A DNA stretch of 64,000 nucleotides from Limonium bicolor (lineage: Eukaryota; Streptophyta; Magnoliopsida; Caryophyllales; Plumbaginaceae): positions 170,558,085 to 170,622,084 of the forward strand of contig CM041780.1 of NCBI GenBank assembly GCA_023374045.1. Direction: 5' to 3'. Under the pieces are notes generated by a model. That model made no database searches and was not told where the DNA came from. It saw only the letters and a list, made by a program, of their open reading frames with translations. Position 1 is the first letter of the stretch. Every line of letters begins with the position of its first letter. Made by a program: the position numbers and the translations under genes. Positions 35,719 to 48,084 of the stretch are shown here, one piece after another.

Positions 35719-38426
35719 AATCACTGAACATTGGTTTAAAATGTTCTGCCGTCGTGAAGTGTTTTAACTTCCACGCGGTCTGTTATACAATGCGTTCTGG
35801 TTAGAGGATCTTAACCATATTGGCGGTTTAGTCCCTAAACCAAGAATTCTTATTGGAGTTTATCTAACTCATAACCGGTTTTGGTTCTGGCCTGTGAGGC
35901 TTCTAGGCGTTAATAATTAGCCATTTACTCATATTCACTATGCACCTCCAACATTTGAATCACGGGTCCACTAGTTTCTGCTGCGCGACCCTGATAACTT
36001 TAGAGCTTAGTTTTCCCCATTTGTTATTTTACTGTATTGTACATCTCCGATTTCTCACCTTTATCTTGGTAACAATGGTTTCTCAACCGATGCGTGGTAT
36101 CTCTTACCGTGCGCGAATTCGGTGAGTTATTAAACTTTCCATCCACATCTCTGACAATTTACTGTGTATACTGCTATGTATTTCATGACTATTCACTTTG
36201 CTTCTTCCGACTTACTGTCGGTTGTGGTCGAGCTACTACCTAATGTGTAGTGCTCCCTCGGTTATTTCCAACGCTTGAGGTATAATCCATACCGATATTT
36301 GGTATTTCGTGTTACAGAAATCACTTATTGCTAATCATGCCTCCACACTTGGTTCTGTACAAGTATTCTTTCATCTGTACGACCTTGCATTTCCTATGCC
36401 TCGGTGCTTATAGCGTTATAAGTCTCTTTCTACTTCTACCACAATTAACATTTCCCCAATTCCTAGCAATCCCACTCGATCATTACTGCGCAAATGCAAT
36501 ACCAAAACACTCAGTCATACAGAGTGCAGAGTCGTAAACTCTTGGCAGTAAATCTCTCATGCGATTGCAATAGGAATTCACACTGTGTTTCACTGAGATC
36601 CTTATCGCATAGTACCGGCTACTGGCTTACTGCCCAGTCTGTTTACTATCACTTACCCTTGTATCTCCATCGAGTTTAACTCATAACTCTACTTATTCAC
36701 CATCTTATTGCCTAACAGTACTCATACAACGGTCGCCTTCTGCGCACCGTGTTCTTACTTCTTGTACATCACTAACTTACATGGCAACCACTGTCATATT
36801 AGCTTCCGCCCATGTACCTTCATTACTTGTATTTTAGTTTGTCATTCCTTTGGATGACTACTGGATACACTATTTTTCTAGTCCTTATGCTCCTTGAGCG
36901 AACCATCACTTTGTTACCCTCACTCGAGTTATAAGCCGGCGTTACTCAGCTCGGTGCTTCACATTACAAACACATGCTACTAACTAGCTGCTCTCCCACA
37001 ATAACAACATGGTTAATCCTTAACATATTTTTTGAACTTGGTTCACATAACTATCGCTCCTGCGGTCTCATAATATCAAGAGGTATCCCTACACTTTCAA
37101 GCAGTGGTTCGTTCTCCGCTCTATTTACTTATACAACATGAACTCCCATAATCAGTTAAATTTATGTAACGCATTTGGTTTGTGGCTTATATGCCTTACT
37201 GCCTCGAGCTCTGCTCATTGCAGGCTGTTCACACACATTTTACTTCTCTGTACAACATTACACGGTTTGGCGGTTGTATTGGGCTCCCTGACAAGGTCGT
37301 TGCATCACGCTTCCTTTCATGGGATGCCCCTTAGGAATGTCAGTCTGTCTCTTGACGACTTATGTTTTTCCGAGTGTAAGTTTCAACTCTTGTGTTTCAA
37401 TCACTACATTTTATTCAACTTCAGTTGACCCAAACACCCTTCAAGGATAGCTCCTGGGTGTTACTAGGTTATGCCATTACATCTGGCTTGCACTTATTGG
37501 TATGGTTCGTTAACTACGTAGTTTTTTTTGTTCTTATCTGGGTCATCGTTCTAGCTATCATGTTTATCCCTGAGGATCCTTAAGACATATGCGATGTCTT
37601 TACATAACAGTCAGTGCACTTCGTATTCCCTGACTCTTAAACATTTCCTTGAAACGAATTCACTAGTTCATTTAGTCTTATTGACTTAACTGAGTTCTTT
37701 CACTCCAACCATTCTTGGTAATCCTTTGCTCTTGCTTGACTTTCACTGCTGACCGTAGTATGGAGTCGACTACTTCCCGTGTTCCCGACTCTACTCGTAT
37801 ACATATGTGGGGTACCCTACTGATACATTGCTACTTACCCGACTAACCCATGAGTAGGTCTGTTAGGCCCACAAGCTCCTATCGGAGTGCGGTCGTCCCA
37901 AATTTAATTTTCATACACTTGTAATGTCCGTCACACGCCTATGTGAAGTATTCTGTTGTCAACTCCTCTTATATCGTCCTAAGATAACATGCATTCAGTG
38001 CTTCCTGAACTTAATCAAGGGAAGGTTTATCCACTGTTGTATTTAGTATGAACTTAATCCATTTCCTTGAGTTGCTACCCTCGGGTTATCCGATTCCCAT
38101 TGGTTATTCAAAATTGGACTGAGGCCGGTGTAGGTCCTCTGGTTTGGTTTATAAGAAGGTTTGAAATAAATATAGGTTCGAAAGAAAATTTGGTTTTGAA
38201 AAAGAAAGAGTTTGAAATAAATCTGTGTTGAAAGAAAATTCTCGTGATTTCACCACGTCTTCTTGCCTTAACCAAGTCTAGCTTCCTGCTGACTGGTATA
38301 TTTCCAATTACAGAGGTTAGGCTGTTGAGCCCTTCCTCTGTTATGACCATCTCGCTTAACTTCGTGGTACTTTACTAAGTACTTGGTAGTTGTTAAAAAT
38401 TTTCCCCGAACAGCCCTATTATAGCA

Positions 38427-38446
38427 GCACTTGCCATGGCAAGTGC
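38427..38446. other. perfect 20-bp palindrome, element 2 copy
   Basis: Identical to 15715-15734. It lies about 940 bp from the LTR border, inside the presumed RNA leader. Confidence 0.8.
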
Positions 38447-39354
38447 GCCATGTTAACTGGCATATCGGCTGAACACTTACCGGTTGCAGTATCGTTTTTA
38501 CCCACACCGTATATTAATGGCCTTGTTGGCCCTTACTTTGATCTTACATTCTTGACAATAAATCTTCTGGCGACTTCTCATCGTCTTCACATAATAATCA
38601 TTAACTAGGGTGTTACCTATCCTGGGAGACCCCTATTTACTTAGTATTGTACTTTCCCCATAGCCCGTTCCCATGCATTTGTCGTGGTTACCGAGACCGG
38701 GCCCTTCACTATACGGTAATCCTATTTGGAACACGTTATGTAACTATTCCCATAACCGTTTAGGCTTTGTCAGTCATTCATTAGAACTTCTTGCACGCCG
38801 TAGGCCTGGAGTTACCCGCTTCTGACTAGATCCTTAGTCAGTTGGCATACCGTTGGTGGTATTGTTTAACCATTGGGGTCCCGTAGACACGCGTCTCGGG
38901 TTCCATTACCTCGTTTCTTGCCTGTTGTACGGTTGGTGTGTTGCAAGCTGGTTGTTCTCGACTGCTCTGCATGTCGACCCAGGTTGCCGGAAATTCCATT
39001 CTCCTATGCATAGGATTCTTTATTCTTCGCTATCAAGAGCGGTTAATATTGTTCAGATGGAAACCGCCTCCGGGATTCCAAGTTTTTGGAATCTACCGTA
39101 TGGCAAGTTCTCCGTATTTACATAGATACTTAATAACAACCAGATCGGGTTTTCCCGAGTAAGAGAGGACTTTCATCTCTCTGGCGTTGTTTCTTGAGTT
39201 ATAAAACAGGGTTTGTGGAGGGCGGGAAGGATACTGTCGGTATCCAGTACACACTGGTAATTCTCAACTAGCGTATCTCTCACGCTATCACTCAACCTTT
39301 AACCCAAAGTACTAAAATCCTAACTCGGTATTTCCTAAGCTCGGTAATTCAGTC

Positions 39355-39382
39355 ATCAGAGCGATACTTCGCTCTGATACCA
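39355..39382 (-). promoter_or_regulatory. primer-binding site for initiator tRNA-Met, inside a hairpin
   Basis: On the minus strand TGGTATCAGAGC (plus 39371-39382) lies 5 nt from the LTR end, the classic match to the 3' end of plant initiator tRNA-Met. ATCAGAGCGA-TACT-TCGCTCTGAT at 39355-39378 is a perfect 10-bp stem that takes in eight of the twelve primer-site bases. Confidence 0.85.
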
Positions 39383-39387
39383 CTTTT

Positions 39388-40598
39388 TGTAACACCTCAA
39401 CAACAACCACAATACTTAACAAACGAATGCAGTGAAATTACAACTCAATACTTGACTAAATCCTTGGGTGCTACACGCCGTTAGCCACCCACGTGGCTAA
39501 CAAGGCTAATACATACACAATGTACCGGTCTGATGGACAAGAATACCGAGCATTACACTATATAATCCCAACTGTTTCTAAACTAAAATACATACATTTA
39601 CATTATAACTGTACCGAGTCTATACCTTAAGCTACCGATTATCAATTTTGGTCTTACATCTCTTACAACTACATAAACAACAAAATAACTATCCATGTAT
39701 AACAGTTACCCCGTCCTACTCTCGAACGGCTGCCAGCTCCATTGTACCTGTGAAGTAATGAGGGCCCCCAAAGGGGGTCAGCACCTTTGCTGGCATGGTA
39801 ATCGTGCAGCCCGCATACTACCGGGCCACACATAACTATTTGTCGTCTAAGCATACGGTTGGTTATTTTTATATCACACATAAGAACATATACACGTATC
39901 ATGCTTTGTAATTCACACACATCCAATAAAAAGGACACAGCCAAAAGATTAACACATCACGTTGGTTAGATCACCTTATTGTGTTTCTTGACCCATTAAG
40001 GGCTTCTACCCTAACGGGCTAAATACTTATTAGACGACACTTACCCATTTAATCGGGTTACAAGTAGTTACTTCTTGTATTAAATTTGGGTTCATTTCGC
40101 TTATCAACTTACACAACATCACCAGACACACCCCGTAATAACATGTACACAGCACATCACCGTTCTTCTTAAAGAACGTACACATTAATTAAAGTGTGTC
40201 GGATTAAATATAGGTCCACACACCGTACATATTTACTTTACTTAGATGTGTCGGTCTTAATATAGACCCGAGCACACCTATACACATAACATTACTTAGA
40301 TGTGTCGGTATTAATATAGACCTGATCACACCATACCCAATTTTCCCCTAGCCCCAAGTATTAATGAGGTAGGTAAGCCTTGGTTAAGCTTGTGGGTGGT
40401 TGTAATTCAATAAGGAAAAACAACCATAACATAACAGAATTCCCCCTAGCCCGAATAATAACAAGGTAGCTAAGCCTTGGTTAAGCTTGCGAGTGGCTGT
40501 AATCCAAGAAGGAGAACAACCATAACATAACAGAGTGGGAGTAGAGCAACTGTAGACATCTACTCCCAAACACACGTGCACGCGCAGTCGTGACAAGA
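39388..40598 (-). mobile_element. element 2, right (5') LTR, truncated
   Basis: It starts TGTAACACCTC and matches 7322 to about 8350-8375 of the element 1 LTR, then stops against the 3' end of the UGT pseudogene. It lacks the remaining ~2.7-3 kb. Confidence 0.75.
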
Positions 40599-41409
40599 AG
40601 AAATTAAATCACGTGCTCGCGCTGCCTATCGTTACTGCTGCAGGCAACACATTCCACAAACATAGCTAAATCACTGTATGAGGAACTACCCTCACCGAGC
40701 GCCGTCTTCGCACTTGACTGCAGCTTCTTAGCCTTTTCCCTCATGACACTGCCGCCTTCATCCACCATAACCCTTCTAATCATCCGCTCAACTTCTTCCC
40801 TCCCCACAATTTGCTTCGTCGGGAGCTCCTTAGACCTAATCGCCACTCCTTGGTCCTCCGCTAGCATGGCAGCATTCATCCGTTGCTCGGCGAACAACGG
40901 CCAGGCAATCATTGGCACCCCATTTGTCACGCCGTCCAGGGTTGAATTCCATCCGCAATGGGACAAAAACCCACCAGTCGCTGGATGCTTTAATATAAGT
41001 CCCTGCGGACCCCACTGCTGAATTACGAAGCCACGGTCTTTTGTCCTTTCCATGAACCCGGGCGGAAGGAACCGGTCTAGCTCGCTCGGGTCGCCGCCTT
41101 TCCATCCGAAGTAGAAGGCGCCCGCATCACCGCTGTCGATTGGAGGACGTACAATCCATACGAATTTTTGTTGACTCCTCTCTGTTTGTGGTATAGGCCC
41201 AAAGCAAATTACAGAAGAAATAACTCAGTCCAATAGCATAGTATGATACTAGTACATATTGTATTTAGGCCCAATGCGTGTACAGCCCATTACATCTTGT
41301 AAAAGTCCTTACTATATAAGGACAACAGTACACTGAATATAAGGCATGTGAGAATCATTTTCTTACCCTATTTACTATGGTATCACGAGCACAGTAGTTT
41401 TTTTTCTAC

Positions 41410-44400
41410 ATGGCGGCCGACTCTTTCACCGGCCAAACTCTATCGGAACAATCAGGTGGGGAAACCCCCAATTCTCACAACACCGGCACTACTGCTGGTG
41501 GATCCTCTGGCCTCATGGGTTCTTCAACTTCTTCTTCTTCTTCTTCACTTCCCCATTCTGTCCTCTCCGCTGCAGGCAATCTGATCAAGCTTACTCCCAC
41601 AAATTTCAACTTGTGGCAGACAACCATCACCTCTTTTCTCAAAGATAATGACCTCTTCAAGTTTCTTGATGGCTCTCATCCTTGTCCTGCACAAGTCATC
41701 GAAACCGGGGTTAATCCAGAATATCAGAAATGGATAAACCAGGATCAATTGATTCTCTCTATACTACATATGTCTCTCTCCGAATCTGTTATTATCTCTG
41801 CTGTTGGTTGTTCTACTACTAAGCAACTGTGGGATCGTCTTCATTCCACCTATCGGGCACAAACTAGTGCTAATCTGGGTAACTTATATCTCCAACTTGC
41901 TAGCATCAGCAAAGGGGGTGATGAAACGATAACTACCTATTTTAATCGTGCACAAGCTATTGTACACTCTCTTGTTGGAGCAGGTCATGACGTTGCTGAT
42001 CATGAGTTCCAGACCTTCCTTATGAAAGGTCTCACTACTGATTTTAGCCCTATTACTACCATTCTCATGGCCTCTCAGACTCAACTCTCTCCTTTTGAGT
42101 TATTAAGCTGTCTATTACAGTTCGAGGCAACCCTGAAACAACAGCAACAACAGACCAACCCCACTATCTCCCTCAACTCTACCACAACTACTCCTGATAA
42201 CAGAGGCAGGGGTAGAGGCAACTATTTAGGAAAATCCAGAGGGCGTGGAAGAAATGCTTCCAGAGGAGGAGGCCGCGGTACCTACAACAACAATACCTAC
42301 TTCACTGGTCAGACTGATAATAGGCCATCCTGTCAAATCTGTTACAAGAAAGGGCATGAAGCCAGGGACTGCTATCACCATTTTAATTATTCCTACCAGG
42401 CCCCTCCTCCTTCATCCTTTAATGCTAATACTACCGTGATTAATCCTACTTCTTCCACTACTGATTGGCTGCTTGACAGTGCAGCCTCTCACCATTTTAT
42501 AGGAGACAACTCAAGAATTAATCAGGGAATAACAGAATACTCTGGGTCTGAGTCTATTTCTCTTGGAGATGGATTTATTTTACCTATAACTCAGCAAGGT
42601 AAAGGATCTATTCAAACTCTTAGCAAAGAATTCCTGTTAACTGATATGTTTCATAGCCCTGCTTTGACTAAACATGTGTTATTTGTCAACAAGTTCTGTG
42701 TGGACAATGGCGTATACTTTGAGTTTCATCCAAACCAGTTCTTTTTGAAGGACTGCAAAACCAAGCTTATCCTACTTCAAGGACCAGCTAAGCATGGACT
42801 ATACAGTCTTCCACACTCGTCCACACAACCTCAGTTGAATCTTAGTGTAAAGGCTTCTCCTACAACTTGGCATTGGAGACTGGGGCATCCTTCCTCATCT
42901 ACCACTAAGTTTACTGTCAACAGTTTTAAATTACTTGTCACTAGTAACAAACCTTTACAGTTTTGTTTTGCTTGCTGTTAGGCAAAACCCATGCCCTTCC
43001 CCACCCCACCTCTTCTCACTCGTCTCTAAAACCCTTTGATTTGTTGGTTATGGATTTGTGGGGCCCAGCTCATACTATGTCTGTGGATGGTTACAAGTTT
43101 TTTATGCTAATTGTGGATGATCAATCTCGCTTTATGTGGATTTTTCCATTGAAATTTAAATTAGATGTCAAGCACGTGTTTGAGCAATTTTGTGCTCTTG
43201 TTGAAAATTATTTTGAATCCACAGTTAAGTCAGTCCATACTGATGGTGGGGGTGAGTTTCAGGCTTTAACTCCCTTTCTAAGAAGCAAAGGAATTCTTCA
43301 CAGGTTATCGTGCCCCTATTCCCATCAACAAAATGGTTTGGTAGAAAGCAGAAATCGAAGGGTTGTTGATAAGGGCATAACTCTCCTGGCTCAAGCATCT
43401 ATGCCTATCTCCTATTGGAGCTATGCGTTTCAGGCTACAGTCTACTTACAAAACAGAACACCTTCTTCTGTTTTAAATAATAAGTCTCCTTTTCAGATTC
43501 TGCACCACCAAAATCCCAACTACACCTTTCTTAAGGTGTTTGGTTGCACTTGCTATCCCAACATCAGACCCTATAATCCTCACAAGCTAGCTACAAGATC
43601 GATGAAGTGTGTTTTTCTGGGGTATCCACCCAATTATCAAGGGTATTACTGCCTAGACCTTGCAACTAAGAGATTGTATATATCACGTGATGTGGTTTTT
43701 CATGAACATGATTTTCCTTTTGCCTACATTCCCTCAAACACTCAAACAACACCCCTCTTCAGAACATACTCTCTTCTGATTCCCAATCTTCACTCATCCT
43801 CATCCTCCACAACTACCACTCCCTCATTATCACCCAATCCAAACAACTCAGCACCAGCATCAGCTGAAACTCTAACTAATCCTACCCAAACTCCATAACA
43901 CACCCCTGAACAGCATCCTTTAAACACCACCACAGAAACACCATCATCATCTTCACCCATTATCAGTCCTGCTATCCAATCACACTCTCATCCCTCTTTA
44001 CCCTCCAATCCTCCTCCACAGCATCCTAGGCAGACACGGTCCAAAACTAACTCTTCTAGACCTCTGATAAGGACTGATGGCACTGTCAACTACACCCTAA
44101 ACCAAACCCTCACTTCCACTATACCAGAATCTCCTACACTCAAACAAGCCTTGCAACATGGGGAATGAGTGGCAGCTATGCAACAAGAGCTTGATGCTCT
44201 TGAGAAAAATCACACATGGGAACTGGTTCCTCATCAGTCACACATGAATTTGATTGGAGTTAGATGGATTTTCAGAACAAAGAAGACAGCACAGGGAACT
44301 ATTGCTAGACGCAAAGCAAGGTTAGTTGCCCAGGGGTTCTCTAAAGCCCCTGGTTTGGACTACCATGAAACTTTTAGCCCTGTTGTAAAACAGGCCACTA

Positions 44401-45663
44401 TCAGATTGGTTTTATCCCTTGCAGTCACATTAAACTGGCCAATACAACAAATAGATGTCCAAAATGCTTTTTTACATGGAGACCTAGAGGAAGAGGTCTA
44501 TACTAAGCAACCTCCTGGTTTCATTAGTTCCCTATTTCCCAACCATGTGTGCAAGCTTAAAAGGTCTTTATATGGGCTCAAGGAATCGCCAAGGGCATGG
44601 TATGCTAAGCTAAGTGGTTTTCTGATGGAACTGGGCTTTACTATGTCAAAGTCAGATAATTCCCTGTTCTTTTTCAGTCAAGGTTCACACAGTGTCTACC
44701 TACTAATCTATGTAGATGACATAGTTCTTATTGGTTCTTCCACTACAGTTCTCCAGCAGTTTATTCACGCATTCAAGCAAAGGTTTCTTATAACAGAAAT
44801 CGGAAACCTAAATTTTTTTCTCGGAGTTTCAGCAAAGAGAACCAGAGACAGTCTGTATTTAAGTCAAACTCAATATGTGGTGGATCTTTTACAGAGGGCG
44901 AACATGCTGCAAGCCAAGCCCATCTCTACCTCAATGTCTAACACTACGAATCTAGAAACCCTAGATTCTCCTCCTGTTTCAGACCCGACCCTTTATCGAA
45001 GTATTGTAGGCGGACTACAATATCTAAATTTCACCAGACCAGATATAAGCTATTCAGTGAACAAGGTTTGTCAATTCATGCATAATCCCAAAGAAGTACA
45101 TTGGACTGCAGTAAAACGGATTCTATGATACTTAAACCATACCAGAGACTTGGGTCTTCATTTTGCTGCTCCCAACCCGCGCCATCTTCACATCTGGACG
45201 GATGCCGACTGGGGAGGCGATCTCACTGACCGGCGCTCTACATCTGGTAATCTTGTGTTCTTTGGGCGTCATCTCATTTCATTGTCTTCGAAGAAACAAG
45301 CCACCGTCTCTAGATCTTCAACGAAGGCTGAGTACAAGTCCCTTGCTACCGGTGCCGCAGAAAGCCTCTGGCTTTAAACTCTGCTCTCCGAGTTAGGGTT
45401 TCGCCTCACCCAACCTCCTCTCCTCTACTGCAACAGCATTTCTGCAACTTTTCTGGCTTCGAATCCGATTCTCCACAGTCGCGTTAAACACCTTTCTCTC
45501 GATTTTCACTTTGTTAGAGAAAGGATCAAAAATGGCATCTTGAAAGTGTGTCATCTTTCTTCTCATGACCAACTCGCTGACATACTCACTAAAGCACTTT
45601 CCACTTCTTCTTTTGAGCTTTGTCGGTTAAAACTTCCTCTTACAAGAAGGTTTGACTCGAGGG
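41410..45663 (+). pseudogene. copia gag-pol, disabled
   Basis: Gag begins at ATG 41410 and has a zinc knuckle (CQICYKKGHEARDC) near 42331. The protease has DSAASHH near 42475 instead of the usual DSG(A/T). A GAG-pre-integrase HWRLGHP motif lies near 42865, integrase at about 42990-43600, RT at about 44199-44900 with YVDD near 44711, and RNase H at about 45150-45620. One single-base deletion near 42976 shifts the frame. Stops at 43896 (TAA), 44166 (TGA), 45126 (TGA) and 45375 (TAA) replace what look like Gln, Trp, Arg and Gln codons. Confidence 0.85.
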
Positions 45664-45667
45664 GGGA

Positions 45668-45898
45668 TATTAGTGGTATAGGCCCAAAGCAAATTACAGA
45701 AGAAATAACTTAGTCCAATAGCATAGTACGATACTAGTACATATTGTATTTAGGCCCAATGTGTGTACAGCCCATTACATCTTGTAAAAGTCCTTACTAT
45801 ATAAGGACAATTACATCTTGTAAAAGTCCTTACTATATAAGGACAACAGTACACTGAATACAAGGCACGGGAGAATCATTTTCTTACCCTATTTACTA
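45668..45898 (+). repeat. copia 3' LTR with 36-bp internal duplication
   Basis: The block containing TTACATCTTGTAAAAGTCC and the TATA box is repeated in tandem, giving TATATAAG at 45798-45805 and 45834-45841. The 5' LTR has it once (41313-41320). The 36-bp length difference between the LTRs is fully explained. Confidence 0.9.
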
Positions 45899-46860
45899 CT
45901 CTCCAATCCACATGCTAGCTCAAGCATCTGTTCACTCGATAAATTCCCACCGCTTCCGAATGATACATATAGCACAGACTGTGTGGTTGACGATCCATCA
46001 ACTCGATGAGTTCCTTATCTCTATGATTGTGACTCATCGGATCAGATTCCTTTGTTAGTGGACCGACTACAACTAACTGGTTGCTTCCGGATGATCTATC
46101 GCATCACCACATCTTCTCTCAGACCTGCTATAGCTGAACGGTCTAGATCGTGCCACGTGTTGACTATCAACCCATCAAACTTCGGTATCTCACTCCCTAT
46201 GCGGAGAATCATTCTATACTGTGGGGTACTCCGGTCCACCATCGATTCCATTATATCCGCCGGTCTGATGGACTTACAACCGTAAATCTTAATCGGTTCG
46301 GGTTGATCCTCGAACGCTCCTTTAACTTCACTGTCTAGCAGTGGACTAGAAGCCACGAGGGCAAGGAACTACGCACTACTAGTACAATAAAAGTACCCCG
46401 ACAATCCAAGCTCCCTAGCTATGCCAAGTGACTCAGTGGTGAACATGTCGAGTAATATAGCGGTCGGTTTGGGGCTGGCCAACCCTTCTATAGCTGCTTT
46501 GATAGCTGGTCTTGTTTCCCGTATGATGACGGCGATTTTCCAGACAATATCAGCGTCGGGATCGATCATGTTGGAGACATCAACAGCCGGGATGGAGATG
46601 AGGTCGATGAGTGAGTTGTTTTTAAGGTAAGTGGAAGATAGGGAGTTAAGGAGGCGTGATTCTTGTTCGGAGTTGGATGATCAAGTTGAGACTAAGAGGA
46701 TGGTGCATTTTATATGGTGGGTTTGGGTGATCCGCTTGGCTAGCTCTAGGAATGGGATTAGATGACCCATGCCGGGGCTTGATACGAGTACATAGTGCTG
46801 TGGAGTATGACCGGTGGCGGTATCCGTCGTCGTGGCACAGGTATTATTATTGTTTTCCAT

Positions 46861-47492
46861 GATGGAGTGAAGCTGTGAAAGAGAGAGTCAACGAGGATGG
46901 TGAAGGGGATATGAAGATAAGAACCAGTATAGTACTATCTACTACTACAATATGGAGCAATATGGTGAATATATAAGTTGTTGGTCTTTTATGAACATTT
47001 GCTATTTCAAGCTAATACCTCAAAAAGTATATATAGTACTTTACTACAATTAGTAAGTGCCAGCTTCCCTTTTTTCGGTCAATTAAATGCTCGGCATACA
47101 ATATAATAATTTTAAAAAAAAACTCACACTTTCGTATTTTAAATATTGTTCTTATTTTACGAGGTATGATATTGAACACGTAACTTAATTTCATGATTTA
47201 CATTGCCATTTGGAGCCACGGCCTATTGTCGTCCTGATTCTACAATGGATCCAGTTAGTTATTGGCACCCTATCCGCTAATTTACAAAAGAAAGGACGTT
47301 ACTACACTTGCATCATTCATTTCTTTTACGATTTAGACTAAAGTTTCAGAACAAATCAGCTACTCAAGTAAAGAGATTTAAGCACAAGTGGAAAGCCTAT
47401 GAAACTAGTGAAATCGGCATAAGATTTCAATGCTTATATACGAAAGCAATGAAAGCAACGGCAAGACACAAAAGGGTAAACTACTGAGGTCA
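46861..47492. other. UGT 5' flank, no gene seen
   Basis: AT-rich non-coding DNA upstream of the minus-strand UGT start; a TATA-like ATATATAAG lies near 46969. No recognisable coding frame. Confidence 0.5.
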
Positions 47493-48084
47493 TATATCCT
47501 CACGAACGGCTACCTATCCAACAGTGAAAGGGAGCATCCTTCAACGAGGAATGCGATGAGAGGCTGATCATGCATCCAAATACAATATCGGAAGCACAGA
47601 AAGAACTTGTTGATTAATTCACCAACTTTGAAGAGAGCTAGATAATCAACCTTGAATCCAACATCAAATCGAGTCCCGAAATGAAATGAAACCAGGAGAG
47701 CTTATTCTGAAAAGCAAACCGATTAAACCAAACAAACAAGGCTACGTGGAGTGGTGTCGACGTCGGGGCGACAATGTCGGTGGCAAGGTGGGGATGAGGC
47801 GGGCGACGATGACGGTGGTGATGAGGTGGAGCAAGGCTGGAAGCGAGGTAGACCCACTTCTGACTTTACATCAAAAGTACGAAAAAATTGTGCTCAACAT
47901 GAAGTTTTTGGCAAGATCTATGCTTTGTTAGCAAAACCTAATTTATTTGAGGAGAATTGAGGAGAAATTTTAAGGATTATGTAGAAGAAATGAACTGATA
48001 AAGAAAAGAAAGGGAGGAGGAAAAAGGTGTGTCCCCCATTGTTTCAGAGCTTCTCTCCGCTACATGTGAAAACTTTTTTATTCT

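Larger units (their letters stand above)
34204..39387 (-). mobile_element. element 2 internal region, non-coding, with PBS
   Basis: This 5.18-kb region is collinear with the interior of element 1. It starts with a polypurine tract and hairpin (34204-34240), has a second such motif at 35683-35718, keeps the 20-bp palindrome at 38427, and ends at the primer-binding site (39371-39382). A block at about 34600-34720 is unusually well kept between the two elements (matching 11815-11910). No retroelement protein is encoded, so it must rely on proteins from elsewhere. Confidence 0.75.
41183..45898 (+). mobile_element. Ty1/copia retrotransposon inside the UGT pseudogene
   Basis: LTRs at 41183-41377 (195 bp) and 45668-45898 (231 bp) begin TGTTTGTGG/TATTAGTGG and end TTTACTA. 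CTCTC is duplicated at 41178-41182 and 45899-45903. A primer site TGGTATCACGAGC follows the 5' LTR at 41378, and a GAGGGGGG purine tract precedes the 3' LTR at 45659. The gene order protease-integrase-RT-RNase H marks copia. The LTRs differ at about 8 of 195 sites (4%), so this insertion is older than element 3. Confidence 0.93.
40604..46860 (-). pseudogene. UDP-glycosyltransferase, UGT72 type, split by copia insertion
   Basis: The 5' part (46860-45899) starts with ATG and keeps the N-terminal SPGMGHLIPFLELAKR segment. The 3' part (41182-40604) keeps the complete PSPG box that binds the UDP-sugar (WGPQ, HCGWNS, GVPMIAWPLFAEQ). Enzymes of this group glucosylate phenolics such as hydroquinone or monolignols in the cytosol. 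A 4.7-kb Ty1/copia element sits between the parts. In-frame stops occur near 46679 (TGA), 46369 (TAG) and 46096 (TAG), and a frame change lies near 46000, so the gene is dead apart from the insertion. No intron is seen, as is usual in this group. UGT72B versus UGT72E cannot be settled. Confidence 0.85.

Noticed and set aside
39371..39382. A tRNA-Met gene fragment
   Set aside because: The match is only the 3' end complement beside an LTR border, as expected for a primer-binding site.
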